Assembly (NCBI RefSeq): GCF_050875635.1
Contig: NZ_JBPAOH010000024.1
Span: 1 to 64,000 of the forward strand
DNA length: 64,000 bases
Direction: 5' to 3'
Source of the DNA: Hassallia sp050875635
Lineage (GTDB): Bacteria; Cyanobacteriota; Cyanobacteriia; Cyanobacteriales; Nostocaceae
Shown in pieces: positions 45,892-55,700 of this stretch. A model generated the notes under the pieces. The model saw only the letters and a list, made by a program, of their open reading frames with translations. It was not told the DNA's origin and did not search any database. The translations under genes were made by a program, and so were the position numbers. The number at the start of each line of letters is the position of its first letter. Within the stretch, counting starts at the first letter, position 1.

Positions 45892-48069
45892 ATGTCAGAC
45901 AGTACAACAAAAGCCCCAAAATCATCCTTATCTGCACAACAATTGGAAGACTTTAAGAAAAAGTTTGAGAAAAGGATGCAGTTCTATATGGTGCCAGGGG
46001 CATCATTAGGCATTGTTCAAAATGGCAAAGTGCTGGTATCTCAGGGGTTTGGCGTGCGAGACTTGGCAACCAAGGAGCCAACGACTTCAAAAACTCTTTT
46101 TACGTTGGGGTCAATCACTAAGTCATTGACCGCTTTTATGGTTGCTACTCAAGTAGATAAGGGTTTATATACTTGGGATACTCCAGTGTCGGAAATTAGC
46201 TCACAGTACAAATTTCCCCCTGCCACCACCAAGCAAGTAAGAGTTAGAGATTTATTGGGAATGTGTACTGGCATAGAGGGTGCACTTAATCGGTATGCTA
46301 ACATCAAATCTGAAATATTTGGTGCTAATTCAACGCTTTGGAATGACCAATCGGCAATATACACGATCAAAAATATCCCTTTTTTGCCATGTTATCCAGG
46401 CAGTGAGGGGGAACACATCTATAACAACGAGCTGTTTGCCAGCGCTGCTTACCTAACACCATTAAAAAATGGTACATCTACAGCCCAATTGCTGCAAGGT
46501 TATAAGCACTTGATGCGCCAGAAAGTATTTGATACTATTGGCATGGAAAGTACCTGTATCACTGGTATTTTATCAACTGCTAGTAGGGACTATGCTACTA
46601 GCTACGGACTCGATATGAGTGATGGACAAGCAAAAACTTTTGAAAAAGGTTCGATCAGTATTAACTTTATCGATGGTATAGCCCCAGCAGGTCAGAGTGT
46701 TTCCAACGTTGAAGATATGAACCGTTACCTGATAACGTTGTTGAACGACGGAGTAAGCCCAGATGGTAAGCGGGTGGTTAACGCTGAAATTCTACAGGAA
46801 GTTTGGAATGTAGAAGGCAAAGAAACTAAAACCAAGCGTAGTGATACAGGTATTACAGGAACCACAAGATACGGAATGGGTTGGTGGATAGAAGAAATTA
46901 AGAGGAAATCTAATCCTGCCGAAAAAATCACAGTTCGGCATCATGGAGGGTTTTTACCATCCTGGGCTTGTATGCAGATGCTAGTTCCAGAGCACAATAT
47001 CGGCATGGTCATCCTCAGCAATGGCTGTTTTGGTCGTGAGTTGTCGATGGAAATGAATCAAGAATTGCTAAAGTTACTCTATGACTGCGATCTCGACAAC
47101 TTCATTAACAATGAAGCCCTTTATCAGAAGTTTGTGGAGGATTTGAAAACAACAATTCCCACCAAAGTTTCCTCATACACGATCGCACCCGAAAATGTGG
47201 ACGATGTAGAGTTGCTTCTCGGTAATTATGAAGGGGGGTGGACTTTAGCGCTAGACCCAGATCGTCACTTGGTATTGTTCAAAGACGGCTGGATTTATCA
47301 GTTGTGTCCCTCTAAACAAGATCCCTTACATATCTATTACATAGGAGCATCGAATAATCACAGGATCATGCAAGTAATGTCAGCAGATCCTTTAAAGCCT
47401 GATTTTGATGTGCTTCAAGCAGCTAAAATTTGGTTTGTTCAAGGTGCTGAGGAAGGAGTCATTCAAATGATTGGGCCTCAAGTCGGACAACTCAATAAAT
47501 TGCGTAATCCACTGGAATCCCCTGAGGTACAGATTGGACTCATCAACCTAATGAGTGATAAATTAATTCAGAAATCCAATGCTTTTTTAAATTCCTTTGG
47601 GCTGCCTAACGTGGATAAATCGCTTCCGGACAAGGATCAGATTGTTGAGCAGATTAAGATTGACCAGCTTAAGAATTCGCTTGACTATATTGATCGGATG
47701 CGGCGGATTATGTCTGAGATGATTAGCAGGTTTGAGAAAGTACCTATCAGAGATCGCAAAGATATTTATAATACCAGTATTATTCTTAAGCGGATGCAGC
47801 AGGTGATCCCGGCGATGGAGAGTAGGTATAAGAAAGCGCCTACAAGCGAGCGTCAAGTGATTGATGATAGCAATATTCGTGTTCTTATGGATAAAACCTT
47901 GGATCTCCTTAAACAGCTAGACCTTGCCCATGAAAATCACCCAATCGCTTATTCTCCAGAGCCGACAAACGAGCCTGAAGCCGCTTTTCTTCCTAAAGCC
48001 CAAGACGTTAACATCGACATCTCGACGAAAACAACGCTTCACTTAATTAAGGTCATGCAATTGGATTAA
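45892..48069 (+). CDS. serine hydrolase B with long helical linker and MQLD tail
   Basis: The 725-residue paralogue of hydrolase A (very similar up to about residue 520) has S74-I-T-K77, Y-N-N and H351-G-G in the same places. A ~120-residue charged helical region follows the beta domain (DQLKNSLDYIDRMRRIMSEM; RKDIYNTSIILKRMQQVIPA), likely coiled coil. It then ends with the shared tail (DVNIDISTKTTLHLIKVMQL-D), somewhat diverged. There is no signal peptide. Its Shine-Dalgarno site is AGTAT where the other copies have AGGAG, so translation may be weak. A MITE lies between its stop and its terminator. Confidence 0.87.
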   Translation: MSDSTTKAPKSSLSAQQLEDFKKKFEKRMQFYMVPGASLGIVQNGKVLVSQGFGVRDLATKEPTTSKTLFTLGSITKSLTAFMVATQVDKGLYTWDTPVSEISSQYKFPPATTKQVRVRDLLGMCTGIEGALNRYANIKSEIFGANSTLWNDQSAIYTIKNIPFLPCYPGSEGEHIYNNELFASAAYLTPLKNGTSTAQLLQGYKHLMRQKVFDTIGMESTCITGILSTASRDYATSYGLDMSDGQAKTFEKGSISINFIDGIAPAGQSVSNVEDMNRYLITLLNDGVSPDGKRVVNAEILQEVWNVEGKETKTKRSDTGITGTTRYGMGWWIEEIKRKSNPAEKITVRHHGGFLPSWACMQMLVPEHNIGMVILSNGCFGRELSMEMNQELLKLLYDCDLDNFINNEALYQKFVEDLKTTIPTKVSSYTIAPENVDDVELLLGNYEGGWTLALDPDRHLVLFKDGWIYQLCPSKQDPLHIYYIGASNNHRIMQVMSADPLKPDFDVLQAAKIWFVQGAEEGVIQMIGPQVGQLNKLRNPLESPEVQIGLINLMSDKLIQKSNAFLNSFGLPNVDKSLPDKDQIVEQIKIDQLKNSLDYIDRMRRIMSEMISRFEKVPIRDRKDIYNTSIILKRMQQVIPAMESRYKKAPTSERQVIDDSNIRVLMDKTLDLLKQLDLAHENHPIAYSPEPTNEPEAAFLPKAQDVNIDISTKTTLHLIKVMQLD

Positions 48070-48084
48070 ACCATAAATTCCACA

Positions 48085-48239
48085 TTCCGCACCCCCAGGT
48101 GTCACAATCGGTAATTTCGGATTTTTGAATACCTACAACGATAATTTTTATACAAAAGCCTGGAGATTTGAGATAGCGATCGCTAATCTCAAATCTCCAA
48201 ACGACCAATTTTCGTTGTGTGACAGTTTAGGGTGCGGAA
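48085..48239. mobile_element. 155-bp MITE-like element between hydrolase B and its terminator
   Basis: The inverted ends TTCCGCACCC...TGTCACA and TGTGACA...GGGTGCGGAA are flanked by ATAAAT (48073-48078 and 48246-48251), a target duplication. The centre (48162-48198) is a 37-base near-perfect palindrome around a HIP1 core. Paralogous junctions lack the element. Confidence 0.87.
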
Positions 48240-48269
48240 GGTAGGATAAATCATTCGTAAATTTTGAGA

Positions 48270-48300
48270 AACCCGGTTGATTCAAACAAACCGGGTTTCT
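48270..48300 (+). terminator. intrinsic terminator of the hydrolase B unit
   Basis: It is the same AACCCGGTT/AACCGGGTT hairpin as at 44940, followed by TCT. It has been moved away from its gene by the MITE at 48085. Confidence 0.8.
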
Positions 48301-48411
48301 AATAGTCTGTGACTTCACAGTTATTACAAGGATTGCTATATTAATCCCGAATCAAGAGAAGATTACCAAAAATGTTGAATGTTAAGAAAAACTTATATTG
48401 ATTTGTCCGAT

Positions 48412-48782
48412 TGATTCAACTGCTACCGGTTTACAATCAGTATCAATGGGATGGGGGCTGGTCTTGGAATTCTCCGGCATCAATCACAGTCTGTTAGGTA
48501 CTCGCGCTCCAATGCTAGATGTTAATAGATTAGTAGTTAAGAACAAGCTGCAAATAAATTATATTTACAGTGAAAACGTTCATCAACGAACAACTATTGA
48601 ACGTAGGCGCGATCGCCTCGATTGAGACTTTGAAATCGCTCATAGACCACTGCACATCGCCTGAATGTACGAGGCTACACTCCGGCAAGACTTCTCTGCG
48701 GCAAGACTAAATCAACGACAGTTAGACAGTTTTCTTTTCCAAATCATTTCTTTTCCAAATCAAAAAGAACAAATCCTAGGAG
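48412..48782 (+). pseudogene. epimerase fragment, copy 4
   Basis: It matches the last ~370 bp of NRPS3 (TACAATCAGTATCAATGGGA to the end) with frameshifts. A short internal duplication of TTTTCCAAATCA lies near 48732-48760. It ends CCTAGGAG, giving the ribosome binding site of small peptide 2. Confidence 0.87.
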
Positions 48783-48788
48783 AAAAAA

Positions 48789-49034
48789 ATGACAGACAAT
48801 CAAGCAACACCATCAAATTCAGCAGAGTCTACAAGCGATTCCCAAGAGACTTCTGTAGAGTCTACAAGCGATTCCCAAGAGACTTCTGTAGAGTCTACAA
48901 GCAATTCCCAAGCCGCTTCCCCTGCCTCCAACCCTTCTGAAGAGCCTCGAAAACCTCCTAAACTCAAAGATCTTAACATCCAAGTCTCGCCGGAAACAAC
49001 ACGTTACTTAATTGATAACATGCAATTGGATTAA
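48789..49034 (+). CDS. small tail peptide 2
   Basis: This 81-residue acidic peptide starts MTDNQATPSNSAESTSDSQE. It contains 11-residue repeats (ESTSDSQETSV twice, then a third partial unit), a Pro-rich hinge, and the tail KLKDLNIQVSPETTRYLIDN-MQLD. A good AGGAG lies 8 bases before the ATG and a terminator follows the stop by 28 bp, so it has all marks of an expressed small gene. It is the hydrolase-less sibling of genes A and B. I do not recognise a known precursor-peptide family and see no RiPP maturase in the window. Possible roles are a docking or scaffold peptide, or a precursor. Confidence 0.75.
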   Translation: MTDNQATPSNSAESTSDSQETSVESTSDSQETSVESTSNSQAASPASNPSEEPRKPPKLKDLNIQVSPETTRYLIDNMQLD

Positions 49035-49060
49035 ACCATAAATCATTCGTGAACTTTGAG

Positions 49061-49092
49061 AAACCCGGTTGATTCAAACAAACCGGGTTTCT
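49061..49092 (+). terminator. intrinsic terminator after small peptide 2
   Basis: AACCCGGTT/AACCGGGTT with a TTTCT run. It is the fourth copy of the module, 28 bp after the stop. Confidence 0.85.
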
Positions 49093-49138
49093 GGTAGTCG
49101 GTGACTTCACAGTTCCTACAAGGATTGCTATATTAATC

Positions 49139-49247
49139 CCGATTTATCGCGGACTGTGGGTTGGTTTACAACTTGTTTTCCGCTCCACTTGCAACTGGAA
49201 TCCGTTGATAATCTCAAAGAAGCGCTCAAATCGATTAAAGAGGAGTT
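49139..49247 (+). pseudogene. epimerase fragment, copy 5, truncated
   Basis: It matches the SRTVGWFTT to AALKSIKE stretch of the NRPS3 epimerase and stops abruptly at about 49247, where unrelated DNA begins. It is the right end of the repeat array. Confidence 0.88.
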
Positions 49248-49275
49248 TATCCTAAGCCTCTAGAATAATAGACAA

Positions 49276-49316
49276 CCCTGTACAATAAGGTAAAACTATG
49301 TACAGGGCTTTGTTTT
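49276..49316. terminator. CCCTGTACA/TGTACAGGG hairpin with T-rich tail
   Basis: A 9-bp perfect stem with a 14-base loop is followed by CTTTGTTTTG. It could be a terminator or the end of a lost insertion sequence. Confidence 0.5.
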
Positions 49317-49435
49317 GTGTATAAACCGCATGAAGAAAGCAAAGAAATTAAATATTACTGTTAAAACACTCGACTCGCTGGGATAATTGTGGCAAACTTC
49401 ACAGCGTACGTACGCCATCAAATTATAGATACTAC

Positions 49436-49577
49436 ACATAAGTCAAAAATGTCATGCCCAAAACGATAGCGTAGTGAAGCGTCTCAAAAATTAACGAGAT
49501 ACTGGGATTCTTCGCTTTACTTCTTACGCTCAGAATGACAAAATATACCCTGTTTAAACTTTTCAGACATCCTCTTA
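49436..49577. mobile_element. degraded MITE-like remnant
   Basis: The right end CTTTTCAGACATCCTCTTA (49559-49577) is nearly that of the element at 45366. Inside, GTCATGCCCAAAACGATAGC and a TCAGAATGACA partner resemble the 37397 element. The left inverted end is missing. Confidence 0.55.
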
Positions 49578-49705
49578 GCTCGAACCTGTTGCCTCTTGCC
49601 TCTTTTAAACGGTATTCTTTTGATGGTTCGAGAGTAGAAAAAGTTAGCGCTTGGGGGGAAGTTGCTGATTTGTCTAGTTTAGAAAAACAGTAAAGCAGAT
49701 AAAAT

Positions 49706-52700
49706 ATGGATGATATTGAAGATATCTATGAATTAAGCCCTATGCAGCAGGGCATTCTATTTCACAGCCTTTACGAACAGGGTTCTGGAATGTATTTTCA
49801 TCAACTTGCTTGGACTTTACAAGGAAAGTTGAATAGAGATGCTTTCAAACAAGCGTGGCATAAAGTTGTAGCTAGACACGCAGTTTTGCGGACTTCCTTT
49901 CATTGGCAAGAGTTGGAAAAACCCCTTCAAGTCGTCCACTCTACTGTAGAATTACCTTGGATTGATTGCTCTTGGCGGGGACTGACACCAAAAGAGTTAG
50001 AAGAAAAGCGATCGGCTTTTCTTTGGGCTGATAGTCAGCAGGGTTTTCATCTGGACTCTTCGCCGCTGATGCGGTGTGCTTTGATTCAGTTAGAAAGCGA
50101 TGGCTACGAATTTGTCTGGAGTCTGCACCATCTATTACTTGATGGTTGGAGTATGGCGATCGTCCTGAAGGAAGTTTTTCAGTTCTACTACGCGATCGCC
50201 ATTGGGGAAAATTTATATTTACCACCACCCACACCCTTCCGAGAGTATATTGCTTGGTTGCAACAGCAAGATTTTTCCAAAGCTGAATGCTTCTGGCAAC
50301 AATCACTCCAAGGCTTTAAAATGCCTACTCCTTTGCCATGCATGAAAAAGTCAAAAAGTCAAGAGGCTTATATAGAACAAGATTTTAATTTAACAGAAGT
50401 GACGACTACGGCTTTGCAGTCTTTAGCTCGTTCAAATAGTTTGACATTAAATACAATTTTACAGGGAACTTGGGCGCTACTGCTAAGTTGCTATAGTGGG
50501 GAGTCAGATGTTGTCTTTGGGGTAACAGTTTCTGGTCGCCCACCTTCTTTATCAAAAGTAGAATCAATGGTGGGGGTGTCGATTAATACTTTACCAGTGC
50601 GCGTGCAAGTGCTTGAAGAAGCGGAACTATTGCCTTGGTTGAAAAAGTTGCAGGCACAGCAGGTTGAACAACAACAATACTCCTATATGCCTTTGGTGGA
50701 AATTCAAACTCTAAGTGAAATTCCCCAAGGTCTGCCTTTGTTTGAAAGCATTGTTATTTTTCAGAACTATCCGGTAGATACTGACACAAAGCAGGGAGAC
50801 TTAAAAATAGGTCAAATTAAAGGAACTGGACACACTAATTATCCTTTAACAGTAATGGTCAGTCCAGGTTCAGAATTGTCAGTACGCATCAAATATGATA
50901 GCGATCGCTTTGGGTCAAGAACAATTACCTCGATCCGAGAAAACTTACAAGGTTTATTAGAGGCAATTGCAACGAATCAAGAGCAAAAAATTGCTTCATT
51001 CATAACCAAGCTGCGGAAAAAGGGCAAACCACTTAAACTGCAACAACTTGAAGCTGCGTTGATGTCTGCTTCTGAAGTTGAAGATTGTTTTCTGTTAGAA
51101 AGAGAAAACACTATAGTTGCTTATGTGGTATTATCATCTAAATTTACTACTCCAGAAAAGCTAAATTCTTATTTGCAATCTCAACTACCTACTTACAAGC
51201 AACCAGATATATATGTACAAATATCGGCTTTACCGCTGACAGATACAGGAGAAATTGACGAAGCATCTCTGCGTTGTTTACCCGCGATTGATGAAGACTT
51301 AGTACAACGCTGGGAAAAACAACTGGGCGATCTGCCAGAAATTGAGCGAGTAGCGGTAGTTGTTCAACCTCAAACTAATAGTTTACCAGCTTTACATTTA
51401 TCTGACTTATTACCGCAGACAGAAGATGCGGCTATTTATTTTACTACTGTTTCTGGTGATGGCGGATCGCCTGCTCTTGAACCCCAAGCGCCGATCGCCA
51501 AGTCACGATCGCACGCCATCAGTCACGGAGAACCGCTGCGATATCCAGAAAATTTGCCGCGTACCCTTACAGAACTATTGCAAGTTACGGCTAGAACGAG
51601 CAATAAAAATATTTTATATATACAGCGCGATGGTAGCGAGTTATTTCAATCCTATGGGGATTTACTGACACAGGCACAACGAATAAATGCTCTTTTGAAA
51701 AAACTCGGTCTTCAGCCCCAAGATAAAGTTATACTGCAAATCAAAAATCCGCAAGATTTTATTCCGGCATTTTGGGGCTGTATTCTGGGAGGTTTTGTAC
51801 CCGTCCCCCTGGCGATCGCCCCTACCTACAGCCAAGTAAATAATGCTGTGAACAAATTGCACAATGCTTGGCAGATGCTGGAAAAGCCGATCGTTCTGGC
51901 AAGCAAAGAACTGGTGGAGGCGATCGCTTCTTTATCGGGGCTTCTGGGTTTAGAGAATTTTCAAGTGGAAAGTTGCGATCGCCTCCACGAGTACGACCCA
52001 GATCCGAGTTATCATCTCAGCCAGCCAGAGGATTTAGCAATTTTACTCTTAACTTCCGGAAGTACGGGAATGCCTAAAGGAGTAATGCTGAGTCATTGGA
52101 ATATATTAAGTAGCGTTGCCGCTACCTCCCAAGTCAGCCAATTTACTCAAGAAGATATATCTCTCAATTGGTTGCCCCTAGACCATCCAGGACCTCTCAT
52201 TCGCTGCTGTATCCGATGCGTATTTCTCGGTTGCGAACAAATTCACGCACCTACAGATGTGGTTTTACAGCAACCGCTGATATGGTTTGATTGGTTGGAA
52301 CGCTATCAGGTGACAAACACTTGGAGTCCTAATTTTGCTTTTACTCTCGTTAACGAGCGATCTGCTGAAATTAAACAGCGGACGTGGAATTTGTCTGCTG
52401 TCAGGTCTTTGTTAAATACTGCCGAACCAATTGTACCGCAAACTGCCCAAAGATTTTGGGAATTATTTCAACCCCATCAGTTATCTTCTCAGGCTATGCA
52501 TTCCTCTTGGGGAATGGCAGAAACTTCTTCAGGTGTGACTTTTTCTGACAACTTTTTGTCAGAAAATTCAACTTCGACTTTTGCAGAACTGGGGCTTCCC
52601 ATTCCGGGTGTGTCTTTGAGAATCGTAAGTGGTGAAAATCAAGTTTTAGAAGAAGGGATAGTCGGGTATTTACAAGTCAAGGGCGAGTCGGTCACACAAG

Positions 52701-55700
52701 GTTACTATAACAATTCTCAACTCAATGGAGAAGTCTTTACTACAGATGGCTGGTTCGCTACAGGCGATCTGGGATTTCTACAGGCGGGACGCTTAACGAT
52801 TACCGGACGGCAAAAAGATGTAATTATTATTAATGGGGCTAATTATTACAGTCATGAAATTGAAGCCGTTGTCGAAAACATTCCCGATATTGAAGTGTCA
52901 TACACTGCTGCGGTATCTGTAGAACGAGATAAATTGGCGATATTTTTCTCTACTCCGCTTATAGGTAAAGACCTGTTGCTGCGGCAGAAATTAGCAGAAA
53001 TTCAGCAGCAAGTTGTCAGTCAAATTGGCATTAAACCTGATTATTTACTTCCTGTAGAGAAGACAGTTATTCCCAAAACTTCTATTGGCAAAATTCAGCG
53101 ATCGCAACTGTGTCAGCAATTAGAAGCAGGCGAATTCAACTATATTCTCAAAAAAGTAGATATTCTGTTGGAGAATGCCAAAACCATCCCAGACTGGTTT
53201 TACCGCCAAGTCTGGCAAACAAAACAAGTACGCAAATTAACAGTGTCAACAGGACTGACATTAATCTTTATCGAACCATTAGGTTTGGGGGATTATATCG
53301 CCGAGCGACTGAAGCAGGAAAATCAATCTTGCATTAAAGTATCGGTAGGATCGGTTTTTGGAAAAATTAGTGACGATTGCTACACTATAAATCCAGAAAA
53401 AGCAGAAGATTATCATTTACTACTAGAAAGCATAGCAGTCAAGCAAAAATATATCGAGCAAATCATACATTTATGGAATTACAGCAAGTATAGAGAAATT
53501 TCCAGCCTGACAGAATTAGAAACGGCTCAAAATACCGGAGTTTACAGTATACTTTTCTTGGTACAAGCTTTGGCAAAGGTTCAAGGCGATCGACATCCAG
53601 TAAAACTGTTATTCATTTCCAGCTATACCCAGCTTACAGGAGCTACTGACGAGATTGCATATGAAAAATCCTCAGTTCTTGGTTTGCTGAAAACGATCCC
53701 TCAAGAAATGCCTTGGTTAAACTGTCGTCATATTGATTTATGTGTCGATCTTGAAGTAAACGGGGATTCTATTCTGGCGGAGATGCAAGACATAACAGGA
53801 GAACGAGAAGTTGCCTACCGCAAGGGACAGCGTTTGGTTCCGCGTCTGGAACGAGTAAACTGGTCTGGAGAATTTAAGCAACCATTACCTTTTAAAACAG
53901 GAGGGAGCTATCTTATTACTGGCGGGTTGGGAGGAATTGGCGTAGAAATTGCTAAATACCTGCTGGAAAATTATCATGCCAGGTTACTATTGGTAGGAAG
54001 GACACCCCTACGAGCCGAAAAACTCGCAGCTTTTGAGCAATTACAACAGCTAAATGGGACTGTAGTTTATGAAACAGTCGATATTTGCGATCGCCCAGGT
54101 ATGGAAGCCATCATATCTGCATGGGGCGAGTTAGATGGCATTATTCACTTAGCAGGTGTAGCCCGTGAGAGTTTGCTAGAGTCAGAAACGCAGACAGGTT
54201 TGGCAGCATCCTTGCGTTCAAAGGTAGCTGGAACGTGGGTACTACACCAATTAATTAAAGATAACCCTGATAGTATTTTTATCAACTTCTCTTCTGTCAA
54301 CGGCTTTTTTGGAGGGACGACTGTGGGCGCTTATGCCGCAGCCAACAGTTTTATCGATGCTTTTTCTGACTACCAAAGAACCCGCAGTTCCTTGCATAGC
54401 TATTGTTTTGCTTGGAGTATGTGGGACGAAACTGGCATGAGTCGGGGCTATCAAATGAAAGAACTGAGCCGCGATCGCGGTTACTATCCAATTGGGAAGC
54501 AGCAAGGAATTTACGCTTTTTTGGCAGGAATGAGTTTGGAACCCACACGCTCTTACATCGGTATAGATGGCAACAACGCAAATATACAACGCTATCAGTC
54601 TGAATGTTATAGTTTGGAAAAATTAATCGCCTATTTTACAGGCACAGTACCCGCAATACCACAACCACCATGCGATCGCTTCGGCACTCCTACCACCTGT
54701 CAGCTTCAGTTAGTAGAGGAAATGCCCCTTACCGATAGCGGTGAAATCGATCTTCACAAGCTTGCCGGAAAAATTATACCTCACAAAGGCGAACGGGTAG
54801 CACCTCGGAACGATGTAGAACGGGAAATAGCAAAAATATGGGAAGATGTACTAGGCGTTGAAAATGTCGGGATTTACGACAACTTCTTTCAACTGGGTGG
54901 TCATTCCTTGCGAGCGCTGCAAGTGATGTATCGGTTGCAGAACAAATTTTCTGTAGACTTACCCTTGCAAAATCTCTTTCATACTCCTAATATTGCCGGT
55001 TTAGCCGCAACAATTGGAAAGCAGCGTCAACAACCATTCTCCTGCTTAGTTCCCATTCAGCCAAAGGGTAATCGCTCGCCCTTCTTCTGCGTCCATCCCG
55101 TTGGTGGTAATGTCCTTTGCTATGCTGATTTAGCCCGTCATCTCGGTGACGAACAGCCATTCTACGGGCTGCAATCAGTAGGACTCAATGGGGAACAAGA
55201 ACCGATGACCTGTGTGGAAGACATGGCAACCCATTATATTAAAGCCATTCAAACCATTCAGCCCACTGGTCCGTATTATATAGGAGGTTGGTCTTTAGGA
55301 GGGGCGATCGCCTTTGAGATGGCTCAACAGTTATCCGTTTCCGGACAAGAAATAGCGTTGCTAGCACTGATCGACAGCTACACCCCAAAAGTAATTGAGC
55401 AGGTATCCGAACACCGCAAGCACGTTTTATCACAAAAGTCAAGCGATCGGGCTTTAGATGATAGTACCTTAGCTTCCTACTACTTTGCCCAAGACCTTGG
55501 TAGTCTTTTAGGAAAAGAGTTGGTAGTATCACTGGCTCAACTACAAGAACTAGAATTAGATGCACAGTTGACTTACATTTTAGAGCAGGCTCGAATAGCT
55601 GAAGTTCTCCCACCAGAGTTAGAACTAGCACAAATCCGTCGCTTATTTCAGGTCTTCCAAGCAAACATCCAAGCGCGGCTGCGCTATCGTCCCCAACCAT

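Noticed and set aside
44733..49034. Small tail peptides as RiPP precursors
   Set aside because: No maturase (YcaO, ATP-grasp, radical SAM, LanM, PatA/PatG-like) is in the window, and the conserved part is C-terminal rather than a leader. Left as unknown function.
49331..49387. 18-codon frame (MKKAKKLNITVKTLDSLG)
   Set aside because: It is short, follows a hairpin, and lacks any conserved context; it may be an insertion-sequence scrap.
51360..51668. 102-codon frame inside NRPS4
   Set aside because: It is an out-of-frame shadow of a well-supported domain region.
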